A stretch of 64,000 bases of DNA from JBBQXH01 sp963710975 (GCA_963710975.1 CAVQCG010000004.1:806001-870000), one strand, 5' to 3'. Positions 11,062 through 19,621 are shown, counted from the first letter of the stretch. A program made the numbers and translations. The notes: a model not told the origin generated them from the sequence alone.

Positions 11062-11131
11062 GGTGGGGGCGCGGCCGCCAGCCGTATCGGCCCGCTTTGA
11101 GCCAGCCCTCCGACCTGGCGCGATCCCGGCA

Positions 11132-11360
11132 GTGCGTGACCGCGCCCCCTCGGGCCGCTCCCCGGCCGAAATCGGCCCTTCGTGTCGAGGCCACCGGCCT
11201 CGACGAGCCTCCGTGGCCGGCTCCGCCGCCCACTGCGCGACGCGCCTCCGCGCGCCTTGCCGGCGGGCAACGATTCGGCCTAGTGCTTGACCGCGGCCCT
11301 CCGGGCCGCTCCCCGGCCGATATCGGCCCGCCTCGGCGGGCAACGATTCGGCCTAGTGCT
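11132..11360. repeat. Degenerate direct repeats between UDG and aceA
   Basis: A 27-bp sequence occurs exactly at 11261-11287 and 11334-11360 (73-bp period); its core is GGGCAACGATTCGGCC. A second, longer similarity pairs about 11132-11178 with 11282-11329, where both copies contain GGGCCGCTCCCCGGCCGA followed by an ATCGGCCC stem. The right copy of the 27-bp repeat ends at the last base before or at the aceA stop. The GC-rich inner part can form hairpins and may end transcription of both convergent genes. It looks like a local tandem duplication of an intergenic unit rather than a mobile element. Confidence 0.7.
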
Positions 11361-12529
11361 CAGACGACGCGGTCTTCGGGAAGATCTTCGGCGAACTCCG
11401 ACCCGAGCCTGGCCGCGTCGAAATCCTTGCCGACGACGTGATGGTACGGGACACCCGAGAAGAAATGGTGGCTTCTGGTCGGGAAGTCCTCGCCCTCGGC
11501 CCACTCCTCGCGCTGAAGCTCGATGTATCCCTGCTCCTGCACCTCGCCCATCCGCTGGAGAAGCTCCGACAGGCCGTGGCCCATCGCGTGCTGCCCGCCG
11601 AGCGTGATGAAGATGAACTTGAACCCGAGGTCGCCGAGCTCGGCGAACGTGATCGGGTCGGGATCGTTGAACCACTTGAACGAGCTCGACCAGTTGAATG
11701 CGAAGCGGGCGTCCGGGAAACGGGCGGTGACCCGCTCAGCGAACGCCTCGAGCGGCCCGCGATCAGAGGTGGGGAACTCGCACCACAGGAGGTCGGGGAT
11801 GCCCGTGTCGAGGTAGCGGCAGGCCCGGTCGACGGCCAGGTCGAGCCCGCGCTCCGGCTGCGGCGCGTCAACCGCGGAGAGGCCGTCCGTGCGCGCGATG
11901 ATGACGAAGTCCTGGTTCCCGAGGTCGTCGGCGACGGCGCGCGCCATGCGGAGCTTGCCGATCATCTCGGAGGCGGAGATGAGCGCCTTGCCGCCGATGT
12001 GACCGCAGCGCTTGGGTAGCACCTGATCCTCGATGTGTGCGGCAGCAACGCCGGCGTTGACGTAGAGCTCGGCCGTGCGCTGCACGTTGAAGATGTTCCC
12101 ATAGCCGCCGTCCATGTCCACGACCACCGGTGGAATCTCGAGGTGCTTGGGCGCGATCCCCTTCTCGGGGTCGCCGACCGCCTGGGTCAGCTGGAACTTT
12201 CGAAGGGCCGAGACCGTTCGCCGAGCAGCGTCTGCGATCTCCACATTCGCGTAGATGTCCATGTCGGTCGTCCCGAGGTGTCCCATCGCGAACGAGTACC
12301 CGGAGAAGTAGACGGCCTTGAAGCCGTGATACATGACGAGCTGCGCGGCCATCGGGTCGTAGATGCCGGGGCCGAAGAGATACGGCTCGGTCTCGAGCAG
12401 CTCACGCATGCGGGTCGACGGATGCGTGAAGCGCGACGCGGGAACGACGTAACCCTCGGGGAGAAGCGGGGTCGGTACGAGCTCGATCTCGGCCGACCTG
12501 TCCGTCGCAAGTTCCTGTAGCTGGGTCAT
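11360..12529 (-). CDS. aceA: Isocitrate lyase
   Basis: Cleaves isocitrate to glyoxylate and succinate, the entry to the glyoxylate shunt that allows growth on acetate or fatty acids. The catalytic signature KRCGH, with the active-site Cys, is at residues 173-177 (LPKRCGHIGGK). VDMDGGYGN, IARTDGLSA and FNWSSSFKW are also conserved positions. At 389 residues it is shorter than the approximately 430-residue E. coli and mycobacterial Icl1 forms but complete at both ends. No malate synthase gene is in the window. It follows a small Cys-rich ORF and is divergent from a LysR-type gene, a likely regulator. Confidence 0.93.
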   Translation of the reverse strand: MTQLQELATDRSAEIELVPTPLLPEGYVVPASRFTHPSTRMRELLETEPYLFGPGIYDPMAAQLVMYHGFKAVYFSGYSFAMGHLGTTDMDIYANVEIADAARRTVSALRKFQLTQAVGDPEKGIAPKHLEIPPVVVDMDGGYGNIFNVQRTAELYVNAGVAAAHIEDQVLPKRCGHIGGKALISASEMIGKLRMARAVADDLGNQDFVIIARTDGLSAVDAPQPERGLDLAVDRACRYLDTGIPDLLWCEFPTSDRGPLEAFAERVTARFPDARFAFNWSSSFKWFNDPDPITFAELGDLGFKFIFITLGGQHAMGHGLSELLQRMGEVQEQGYIELQREEWAEGEDFPTRSHHFFSGVPYHHVVGKDFDAARLGSEFAEDLPEDRVV

Positions 12530-12567
12530 CGTCGTCTCCTTCTAGTTCGTGTTCGTCGTTCGTCGGC

Positions 12568-12723
12568 TTACTCGTTCGGGTGGTCGCGCTCGCAGTCGTC
12601 CGGGCACGTGCACTCGGGATACGCGCTGGCCACGAGCAAGACCAGGCCGGTGCGCCGCGCGGATGGCTGGGCGTCGAGCGGTCGGATCGACTCGGTGGTT
12701 CGATGGGCGAGACCTGCGTCCAT
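12568..12723 (-). CDS. 51-residue small protein with C-x-C-x3-C-x3-H tail, upstream of aceA
   Basis: A short ORF with a strong ribosome-binding site (GAAAGGAGCT) seven nt before its ATG, which argues that it is translated. The product has a polar N-terminal half, a short hydrophobic stretch (GLVLLVASAY) and a C-terminal cysteine cluster ECTCPDDCERDH, which could bind a metal. It lies 38 bp upstream of aceA on the same strand and would be co-transcribed. I know no family for it. It could be a leader-type small protein or a metal-binding accessory factor of the isocitrate lyase locus. Confidence 0.6.
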   Translation of the reverse strand: MDAGLAHRTTESIRPLDAQPSARRTGLVLLVASAYPECTCPDDCERDHPNE

Positions 12724-12864
12724 GTCGACAGCTCCTTTCAGCGATTTGGCAATGCCATTGCCGCCTCGGCAACAACGTTGCGGTCTCCGGAGTGTAGGTG
12801 TGGTTAACCCATCAGTCCAATCGTTCCTATTGATCATTACCATAGAAATTGTTAATATCTCGCC
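12724..12864. promoter_or_regulatory. Divergent regulatory region aceA / lysR with two inverted repeats
   Basis: An AT-richer island of 141 bp. It holds GGCAAT-N3-ATTGCC at 12748-12762 and CAAT-N7-ATTG at 12818-12832, both shaped like T-N11-A LysR-type boxes. The regulator has a good promoter: TTGATC (12830-12835), 17-nt spacer, TAATAT (12853-12858), then only 6 nt to its GTG. The second inverted repeat overlaps this -35, as expected for autorepression. The first lies just upstream of the small ORF on the aceA side. Confidence 0.65.
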
Positions 12865-13776
12865 GTGATCCTCGCGCAACTTGACGGCTTCGTCGAGATC
12901 GCCCGCCGAGGGAGCGTCAGCCGTGCCGCGGAGGCGCTGTTCGTGACCCAACCCGCTCTCACCGCCCGCCTGAAGGGGCTCGAGCGTGACCTCGGGACGG
13001 CGCTCTTCATCCGTCATGGCAGGGGCGTCCGCCTCACCGAGGCCGGCCGCGCGTTCCTTCCCTACGCCCAGCGCGCCCTCGACGAGATCGACGAGGGGAG
13101 GCGGCTCGTGGCGGGCGTCGGTCGCGGCGGCGCCGGCCAGCTCGCGCTCGGTGCCGCGCCGGCCGTGTCGACCTACGTCCTCCCCGCGATCCTCGAGCGG
13201 CTTCAGTCGGCCCATCCGAGCGTGCAGCTCTCGGTTCGCACGGGCCACTCCGAAGAGGTCCTCGAGCTCGTCCTCCGCCACCAGGTGGAGGTCGGGCTCG
13301 TTCGGGCGCTCCGCCACCCGGACATCGAGAGCATCCCGCTCTACGAGGACGAGCTCGTCCTCGTCTCACATCCAGAGCACGGATTCGCGCTTGCCGGCGA
13401 GGTGGAGGTCGCCCGGATCGGCGACGAGCGGCTGATCCTCTTCGACCGCTCGTCGAGCTATCACGACGTCACGGCGTCGTTCCTGCGCGAGAATGGCGTC
13501 ATGCCCCGCGGCGTGATGGAGCTCGACAACATCGACGCCGCCAAGAAGATGGTCCGCCAGGGGCTGGGGGTCGCGCTCCTGCCATACACGGCCGTGGCCG
13601 AGGAGCTCGAGGCAGGAACCCTCGCCGCCGCGGCGATCACCGACGCGGAGCCCGTCCGGAGACACATCGTCGCGATCCGGCGGCGCGATGCTGGCCCCCC
13701 GTCCGGAATCGTGGCGGCCCTGCTCGACACGATCGCCGACGTGTCCGACGACCTGCAGCGCGCGGCCGCGGCATAG
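12865..13776 (+). CDS. LysR-family transcriptional regulator divergent from aceA
   Basis: A 303-residue LTTR. The N-terminal winged HTH reads FVEIARRGSVSRAAEALFVTQPALTARLKGLERDLG, followed by the linker helix and a periplasmic-binding-protein-like effector domain from about residue 90 (AVSTYVLPAILERLQSAHPSVQLSVRTG). It starts with GTG directly behind a -10 hexamer, so its mRNA is probably leaderless. LTTRs usually control the divergently transcribed gene, so the target is likely the small ORF-aceA unit; the effector is unknown. Confidence 0.9.
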   Translation: MILAQLDGFVEIARRGSVSRAAEALFVTQPALTARLKGLERDLGTALFIRHGRGVRLTEAGRAFLPYAQRALDEIDEGRRLVAGVGRGGAGQLALGAAPAVSTYVLPAILERLQSAHPSVQLSVRTGHSEEVLELVLRHQVEVGLVRALRHPDIESIPLYEDELVLVSHPEHGFALAGEVEVARIGDERLILFDRSSSYHDVTASFLRENGVMPRGVMELDNIDAAKKMVRQGLGVALLPYTAVAEELEAGTLAAAAITDAEPVRRHIVAIRRRDAGPPSGIVAALLDTIADVSDDLQRAAAA

Positions 13777-13826
13777 TCCCGCTCGGCGAGTCGTTGAACC
13801 GAGTGGTGTCTACACTCGGCTACCAG

Positions 13827-15605
13827 ATGGACCCATCCGCGCAAGAGCCGTCGCGGCTCGGCACGTTCGCGCGACTCCTGACGTTCCTGCGGCCGTACCG
13901 GGTCTCGCTCGCGATATCCATCGTTCTCGCCGTCGCGTCGCAGGCGTGTGGCCTGGCAATTCCGTGGCTGACCGGTGACGTGATCAACAACGCCCTGCTC
14001 GACGAGGACGAGCAGCGACTCTGGATCCTGGTCGGCCTGATTCTCGTCTTCGGCGTCCTGAAGGCCCTGTTCATGGTCGGACGTCGCTTCATCGCCGGAA
14101 ACCAGGCCCTGGGCGTCGAGTTCGATCTGCGAAACGCCCTGTACTCCCACCTGCTTCGACTCTCGTTCCGGTTCTTCGATCGAAACCAGACGGGTCAGCT
14201 CATGTCACGGGCGACTGTCGATCTCCAGAACGTCCGCTTCTTCCTCGGCTACGGCCTCATCTTCCTCGTCCAGCACATCCTGACGGTGATCGGCGTCACG
14301 GTCATCCTCTTCGTGATCGACTGGAGGCTGGCCCTCATCGCGCTCGCCATCACTCCGCTCCTGGTCGCCGTGGCGTGGCGGTACAGCCACGTCTCGCACC
14401 CCGTGCTGCGCGACGTGCAGCAGCGGCTCGCGGACATGACGACGGTCGCCGAGGAGTCGATCGTCGGCGTCAACGTCGTGAAGGCCTTCGCGCAGGAAGA
14501 TCCACAGGAGGCGAGGTTCCGGGATCGCGTCGAGCGGGTGTTCAGCCAGTCGGTGCGCGCCACCCGACAGCAGGCGCTCTACCTCCCGGCGCTCTCGTTC
14601 CTGCCGCTTCTCGCGCAGGCGGCCGTGCTCCTCGCGGGCGGGTACCTCGTCACGGAAGGGTCGCTCTCGACCGGCGCGTTCGTCTCCTTCAACATCTATC
14701 TCCTAATGCTCGTCTTCCCGCTCCGCATGCTCGGCATGTGGATCGGGCAGATCCAGCGGGCGACGGCCGCAGGTGAGCGGATCTTCCAGATCCTCGACGA
14801 GCCCGAGGAGATCACGAACGCACCAGATGCACGGCCGCTTCCCGAGGGCGGCGGCCGGATCGTCTTCGAGGATGCGAGCTTCGCCTTCACGCCCGGGACC
14901 CCCACCCTGTGCGGCATCGACCTCGAGATCGAGCCGGGGCGTATCGTCGCGCTGATCGGCAACACGGGCTCCGGCAAGTCGACGTTGACGTCGCTCATTC
15001 CGCGGTTCTACGACCCGACCGAGGGGCGCGTGCTCGTCGACGGGGTCGACGTCCGTGACCTCGACCTCGCCTCGCTTCGTCGCTCGATCGGAATCGTCGC
15101 GCAGGAGCCGTTTCTGTTCTCCGCGACCGTGCGAGAGAACATCGCGTTCGGCGCCACTGAGGCGGAGCCTGCAGACGTCGAGTGGGCCGCTCGGGCTGCC
15201 CAGGCGCACGAGTTCATCGAGCGGCTCCCCGACGGGTACGACACCGTCGTGGGCGAACGTGGCATCACGCTGTCCGGTGGCCAGCGCCAGCGTCTCGCGA
15301 TCGCGCGGGCACTGCTCGTCGACCCGCGAATCCTGATCCTCGACGACGCAACTGCCTCCGTCGACGCGACGACCGAGGCTCGCATCCGGCAGGCGCTCCA
15401 GGAGGCGATGCGTGGCCGGACGACGATCATCATCGCTCACCGCCTGTCGACCATCTCGCTCGCCGACGAGATCGTCGTGCTCGAGCACGGCAGGATCGCA
15501 GCACGAGGGGCGCCCGAGGAGCTCTACGAGACGAGCCCGGTGTACCGAGAGATCCACGAGCACGGCCTCCTCGCCGCACTGCCGACGGTGGAGGCGACCG
15601 CATGA
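13827..15605 (+). CDS. ABC exporter subunit A (TMD-NBD half transporter, degenerate Walker B Glu)
   Basis: A half-size exporter of about 592 residues: six TM helices in the first 320 residues, then an ATP-binding domain. Walker A is GNTGSGKST, the signature LSGGQRQRLAIARAL is canonical, but Walker B ends ILILDDATASVD with Asp in place of the catalytic Glu. The partner gene overlaps by 4 bp and has the complementary defect, so the two very likely form a heterodimer with one degenerate ATP site. Substrate unknown (lipid, peptide or drug). I prefer ATG 13827 because TACACT (13811-13816) sits 10 nt upstream as a -10; an earlier in-frame start at 13794 would precede that hexamer. Confidence 0.9.
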   Translation: MDPSAQEPSRLGTFARLLTFLRPYRVSLAISIVLAVASQACGLAIPWLTGDVINNALLDEDEQRLWILVGLILVFGVLKALFMVGRRFIAGNQALGVEFDLRNALYSHLLRLSFRFFDRNQTGQLMSRATVDLQNVRFFLGYGLIFLVQHILTVIGVTVILFVIDWRLALIALAITPLLVAVAWRYSHVSHPVLRDVQQRLADMTTVAEESIVGVNVVKAFAQEDPQEARFRDRVERVFSQSVRATRQQALYLPALSFLPLLAQAAVLLAGGYLVTEGSLSTGAFVSFNIYLLMLVFPLRMLGMWIGQIQRATAAGERIFQILDEPEEITNAPDARPLPEGGGRIVFEDASFAFTPGTPTLCGIDLEIEPGRIVALIGNTGSGKSTLTSLIPRFYDPTEGRVLVDGVDVRDLDLASLRRSIGIVAQEPFLFSATVRENIAFGATEAEPADVEWAARAAQAHEFIERLPDGYDTVVGERGITLSGGQRQRLAIARALLVDPRILILDDATASVDATTEARIRQALQEAMRGRTTIIIAHRLSTISLADEIVVLEHGRIAARGAPEELYETSPVYREIHEHGLLAALPTVEATA

Positions 15606-17407
15606 AGATCCACCAGCCGGGCACCGTGAGCGAGCGGGTCTCGCGCGCGCAGATCGACGACTGGAGCTGGTCGCGAACCATGCGTCGCGTCGCGGTGCTC
15701 GTGCGCCTCGCGAAGCCGTACCGCCGGCGGGTCGCGGGTGGAGTCGTCGCGCTCCTCCTCGCGACGACTGCGGCACTCGCTCCTCCCTACCTGTTCAAGG
15801 TCGCGATCGACCAGGGCATCCTCGGAGGAGATCTCCAGGTGCTCGTGTGGATCGTGGTGGCCGTCGTCGTCATCGGCGCCATCGGTTGGGCTGCAGGCCT
15901 CGCCCAGACATACCTGACGAGCTGGGTGGGTGAACGAGTCCTCGCCGACCTGCGACTCCGGGTCTTCCGACACCTTCAGCGCCTCTCGCTCGGCTACTTC
16001 GAGCGCAACCGAACCGGCGCCATCATCTCCCGGCTCACCAACGACGTAGAGGCCCTCGACCAGCTCGTCGTCGACGGCGTCACGAGCCTCGTCCAGAACA
16101 CCCTCGTCCTCGTCGGCAGCGCCGTCATCCTCGTGCTCCTCGACTGGCGCCTCGCGCTTGCGACGCTCGCGGTGTTCCCACTCATGGCCGCCGCAACCAT
16201 GATCTTCCGACGCCGCTCGAGCCGCGCGTACCGCCGGGTTCGTGAGCACCTCGGGTCCGTCATGTCCTCGCTGCAGGAAGACATCTCCGGGATGCGGGTG
16301 ATCCAGGCGTTCGGAAGAGAGCACCGAAGTAGCGCCCGCTTCCGAGAGGTCAACCAGCACTACCGCGCTGCGAATCACGAGACCGTCGTCCTCTCCGGGC
16401 TCTACTTCCCGTTCGTCGACTTCCTTTCATCCGCCGCCATCGCGATCGTCCTCGGCTATGGCGGCTATCTGTACTTCGGCGGATCGGTCACCATCGGCAC
16501 GCTGTTCGCCTTCGTCGGCTACCTCGCGAACTTCTTCGATCCGGTGCAGCAGCTCTCGCAGCTCTACAACACCTTCCTCGCAGCAGTCGCCGCGCTCGAC
16601 AAGATCATCGACGTCCTCGAAGAGGAACCCGACGTCCTCGACTCACCGGATGCCCGGCCGCTTCCGCAGGTCGAGGGCCGCGTCGGTTTCGAGGATGTCC
16701 GCTTTGGCTACGGCGACGGGCCTGAGGTTCTCCACGGCCTCGATCTCGAGGTCCCGCCCGGGACAACCGTCGCACTCGTGGGGCACACGGGCGCTGGGAA
16801 GTCGACCATCGCCAAGTTGCTCGCGCGCTTCTACGACCCCCGAGAGGGGCGGATCACGATCGACGGCCACGACCTCCGCGACGTGGCGCAGGAGAGCCTC
16901 CGAACGCAGCTCGGCATCGTCCCGCAGGAGGGGTTCCTGTTCGCCGGATCGATCCGCGAGAACATCGCCTTCGCCCGGCCTGGCTCGACCGACGAAGAGG
17001 TGATCGCAGCCGCGCGCGCGGTAGGGGCCGACGACTTCGTCGAGGCGCTACCCGACGGCTATGACACACAGGTGGGTGAGCGAGGCGGACGGCTCTCGCT
17101 TGGGCAACGCCAGCTCGTCGCATTCGCGCGCGCGCTTCTCGCCGATCCACGGATCCTGATCCTCGACGAGGCGACCTCGAGCGTCGACATCGCAACCGAG
17201 CGGCGCATCGAGGAAGCCCTTGGGACGCTGCTGACCGGCAGGACGGCCTTCGTGATCGCACACCGTCTGTCGACGATCCGCCAGGCGGACACGATCGTCG
17301 TGCTCGAGCACGGGCTCGTCGTCGAGCAGGGGACGCACGACGAGCTCCTCACGCGGGACGGCCAGTACCTGGCGCTCTACGGCGACTGGGCCCAGGCAGT
17401 CGCCTGA
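15602..17407 (+). CDS. ABC exporter subunit B (TMD-NBD half transporter, LSLGQ signature)
   Basis: A 601-residue half transporter with a TM domain (about residues 30-340) and an ATPase domain. Walker A is GHTGAGKST and Walker B ILILDEATSSVD keeps the catalytic Glu, but the signature motif is LSLGQRQLVAFARAL instead of LSGGQ. Paired with subunit A, the canonical site is made of B's Walker motifs and A's signature; the degenerate site is made of A's Asp and B's LSLGQ. This is the arrangement known from heterodimeric exporters such as TM287/288 and BmrCD. The ATG overlaps the subunit A stop (ATGA). Confidence 0.92.
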   Translation: MKIHQPGTVSERVSRAQIDDWSWSRTMRRVAVLVRLAKPYRRRVAGGVVALLLATTAALAPPYLFKVAIDQGILGGDLQVLVWIVVAVVVIGAIGWAAGLAQTYLTSWVGERVLADLRLRVFRHLQRLSLGYFERNRTGAIISRLTNDVEALDQLVVDGVTSLVQNTLVLVGSAVILVLLDWRLALATLAVFPLMAAATMIFRRRSSRAYRRVREHLGSVMSSLQEDISGMRVIQAFGREHRSSARFREVNQHYRAANHETVVLSGLYFPFVDFLSSAAIAIVLGYGGYLYFGGSVTIGTLFAFVGYLANFFDPVQQLSQLYNTFLAAVAALDKIIDVLEEEPDVLDSPDARPLPQVEGRVGFEDVRFGYGDGPEVLHGLDLEVPPGTTVALVGHTGAGKSTIAKLLARFYDPREGRITIDGHDLRDVAQESLRTQLGIVPQEGFLFAGSIRENIAFARPGSTDEEVIAAARAVGADDFVEALPDGYDTQVGERGGRLSLGQRQLVAFARALLADPRILILDEATSSVDIATERRIEEALGTLLTGRTAFVIAHRLSTIRQADTIVVLEHGLVVEQGTHDELLTRDGQYLALYGDWAQAVA

Positions 17408-17428
17408 GCGGTAAGTAGGCTGGGCCTG

Positions 17429-18094
17429 ATGCGGCTCGGGATCGGCGAGGTACTCGGACAGGCGTGGAGCCTCTACACCCGCAACTCCGGGCGCCTGATC
17501 GCCGTCGCCGCGATCGTCTTCGGCTTTCTCTCGCTCGTCCAGGCGGCGATCGACTCCTCGGGACAGCGGGCGCTCCTCGCGGTTGCCGCGGGCGTGACGA
17601 TCCTGGGCGCTCTCTGGCTCCAGGGGGCGCTCGTCGTGGTGGTCGAGGATATCCGTGACGGCAAGGTCGACCTCACGATCCGCGAGGTCTTCCGGCGCGT
17701 CGAGCCTCGGCTCTGGACGCTGCTCGCCGTCGGCATCATCGCGGCGATCGGCGTCGCCGGCGGGCTGATCCTGTTCATCATCCCGGGCCTCGTGCTCCTG
17801 ACGTTCTGGAGCGTCACCGTGCCCGCCGTGATCCTCGAGAACCGCGGCGTCGTCGATGCGTTTCGCCGGAGCATGCGCCTCGTCTCGGGCGACGCCTGGC
17901 GCGTCTTCGCGATCGTCCTCATCACGGTCGCGTTCGCGACGATCATCGCGACCGTGATCATCGTCGTCCTCTCTCCGCTGCCACGCTTCTTCGACATCTA
18001 CGTATCGGGCGTCGTCGCGAACTCGATCACGATGCCGTTCGTGGCGCTCGCGTGGACAGTCATGTTCTACGACCTGCGCGCAGCCAAGGGGTAA
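17429..18094 (+). CDS. Polytopic membrane protein, unknown function
   Basis: A 221-residue protein with about five to six hydrophobic segments, starting after an N-terminal amphipathic part (MRLGIGEVLGQAWSLYTRN). The pattern of two helical hairpins joined by FRRSMRLVSGDAWRVFAI resembles the glycerophosphodiester-phosphodiesterase membrane-domain/DUF975-like proteins, but I cannot assign a role. TAGGCT (17416-17421) lies 7 nt before the ATG, so it may have its own leaderless promoter 21 bp behind the ABC transporter genes. Confidence 0.7.
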   Translation: MRLGIGEVLGQAWSLYTRNSGRLIAVAAIVFGFLSLVQAAIDSSGQRALLAVAAGVTILGALWLQGALVVVVEDIRDGKVDLTIREVFRRVEPRLWTLLAVGIIAAIGVAGGLILFIIPGLVLLTFWSVTVPAVILENRGVVDAFRRSMRLVSGDAWRVFAIVLITVAFATIIATVIIVVLSPLPRFFDIYVSGVVANSITMPFVALAWTVMFYDLRAAKG

Positions 18095-18103
18095 GGTCAG
18101 GTC

Positions 18104-18982
18104 ATGGAAGCAGGCGAGGACGCACCCGAGCTCCTCGAGCCGCCGCCCGCCATCGAGGTGGCCCGCGAGGCGAGCCTCGCTCCCGCGCGGGCAGTCGCGC
18201 AGATGCGCATCCGCCTGCCGTGGCGCTCGAACCGCAGGCTCCGCGAGCTCGTCGGACGCGTTAACGACGACGCGCAGCTCAAGGCGTGGTGGCACGTCGC
18301 GAACGTCAACGCGGTCAAGCGTCTCGAGATCAACGACCATTCGTGGGTCCACATCCAGATCGTCACGAACATCGCCCTGAAGCTGCTGCGGCAGTTCGCC
18401 AAGCACGACATCGCGCCGGCGATGGTCAGCGACTACGAGATGGAGCAGGCGGACGCGGAGATGGTCGTCGTCCTCGGCGGGCTCCTCCACTGCATCGGCA
18501 TGGCGGTCCATCGCGACCGTCACGAGGACTCGAGCCTGCTCCTTGCGGCGCCGAAGCTCTACGAGCTCCTCGACGGCATCTACGAGGAGCCCGAGCTGAC
18601 CGTCGTCGCCTCGGAGGTCCTGCAGACCATCACGAGCCATCGCGAGGGAGGCCGCCCGCTCACCCTCGAGGCGGGAATCGTCAGGGTCGCCGATGCACTC
18701 GACATGGCCAAGGGCCGCTCCCGGATCCCGTTCGAGCGCGGCAGTGGCTCGATCCATGCAGTCTCGGCGGCGGCGATCGAGGGCGTCACCATCACCGACG
18801 GCACCGACCGCGCCGTCCTCATCGAGATCCAGATGAATAACTCGGCGGGTCTTTACCAGGTCGACGAGCTCCTGAAGGCGAAGCTTCGCGGAACCGGCCT
18901 CGAACCGTATGTCGAGGTCGTCGCCCGCATCGACACCGAGGCCGAGAAGAGCCTCGTCCCGATCTACCGCCTCGAGGTGTAG
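18104..18982 (+). CDS. HD-superfamily phosphohydrolase-like protein with His-Cys in the HD motif
   Basis: A 292-residue soluble protein of the archaeal/actinobacterial HD phosphohydrolase type. It has the conserved entry helix INDHSWVHIQIVTNIALKLLR, the metal-site segment GGLLHCIGMAVHRDRHE and GIVRVADALDMAKGR with a C-terminal small domain that ends in VPIYRLEV. The defining doublet His-Asp reads His-Cys (codons CAC TGC). This substitution should weaken the metal site, so the protein may be regulatory or use an altered centre. It follows the membrane protein by 9 bp and is probably in the same transcript. Confidence 0.8.
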   Translation: MEAGEDAPELLEPPPAIEVAREASLAPARAVAQMRIRLPWRSNRRLRELVGRVNDDAQLKAWWHVANVNAVKRLEINDHSWVHIQIVTNIALKLLRQFAKHDIAPAMVSDYEMEQADAEMVVVLGGLLHCIGMAVHRDRHEDSSLLLAAPKLYELLDGIYEEPELTVVASEVLQTITSHREGGRPLTLEAGIVRVADALDMAKGRSRIPFERGSGSIHAVSAAAIEGVTITDGTDRAVLIEIQMNNSAGLYQVDELLKAKLRGTGLEPYVEVVARIDTEAEKSLVPIYRLEV

Positions 18983-19013
18983 CCCTCTCGAGGCGCTAGA
19001 ATGCCCGAACCGG

Positions 19014-19084
19014 TGCGGGATCGTCTAATGGTAGGACGCCTGACTCTGGATCAGGTAGTCCAGGTTCGAGTCCTGGTCCCGCAG
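19014..19084 (+). tRNA. tRNA-Gln (anticodon CTG)
   Basis: A full cloverleaf of 71 nt. The acceptor stem TGCGGGA pairs with TCCCGCA, the D-arm contains CTAATGGTAGGA, the anticodon stem CCTGA/TCAGG carries loop CTCTGGA with anticodon CTG, and the T-arm is CCAGGTTCGAGTCCTGG. The weak U-A first pair is typical of tRNA-Gln. CCA is not encoded. Confidence 0.95.
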
Positions 19085-19091
19085 TAAGACC

Positions 19092-19113
19092 AAGGCCCCG
19101 ATCAGGGGCCTTT
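19092..19113 (+). terminator. Intrinsic terminator after tRNA-Gln
   Basis: AAGGCCCC, loop GATCA, GGGGCCTT followed by a short T run; located 7 bp behind the tRNA. Confidence 0.7.
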
Positions 19114-19156
19114 CGCGGTCGCGCCGACGCCCGACTCAGGCCGCTACGATTTCACG

Positions 19157-19621
19157 GTGCCACTCGTTGGAGACCCGGAGCGCGATCGGGCTGTCTCGAT
19201 CCTGCGTCGCGCGTACGCGAATGGGTACCTCGAACTGGACCAGCTCGAACCCCGAGTCGATGCCGCCATACGCGCACGGTCGGGGCGCGATCTCGCCTCG
19301 AGCGTCCGAGGCATCCCGGGTGGCCAGCTGGAGCTCGCCTTGGACGGCTATGTCCTACCAGCCGTTCGCGCCGGGACGCTCGGGCTACGCGTGCGAGTTG
19401 TCCGCTTCCTGCTCTGGGTGGTGTACGCCAGCTGGGCCGCCCTGAGCCTCGTCCTGCTCGGGATCTTCTCGGTGTGGGCGCTCGTGGCCGGGCCGCCGAT
19501 CGCCGCCGGCGCCGCACTCCTCGTGGTCTGGCTGATCGCGTCGGCAGGAGCGCTCGCCGCCCGCCGCACCGCCCGGAAGCTAACCCTTCCGTATGTGCGC
19601 GAAGTGGGACACCGAAGGTGA
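19157..19621 (+). CDS. DUF1707 (SHOCT-like) membrane protein
   Basis: A 154-residue protein. The first about 55 residues are a DUF1707 domain (GDPERDRAVSILRRAYANGYLELDQLEPRVDAAIRARSGRDLA), a short helical domain common in actinobacterial membrane proteins. Two TM helices follow at about 77-100 and 105-128, ending in a basic tail. Function is unknown; DUF1707 often occurs next to membrane-associated signalling or stress proteins. TACGAT (19145-19150) lies 6 nt before the GTG, so it is probably expressed from its own leaderless promoter behind the tRNA terminator. Confidence 0.85.
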   Translation: MPLVGDPERDRAVSILRRAYANGYLELDQLEPRVDAAIRARSGRDLASSVRGIPGGQLELALDGYVLPAVRAGTLGLRVRVVRFLLWVVYASWAALSLVLLGIFSVWALVAGPPIAAGAALLVVWLIASAGALAARRTARKLTLPYVREVGHRR

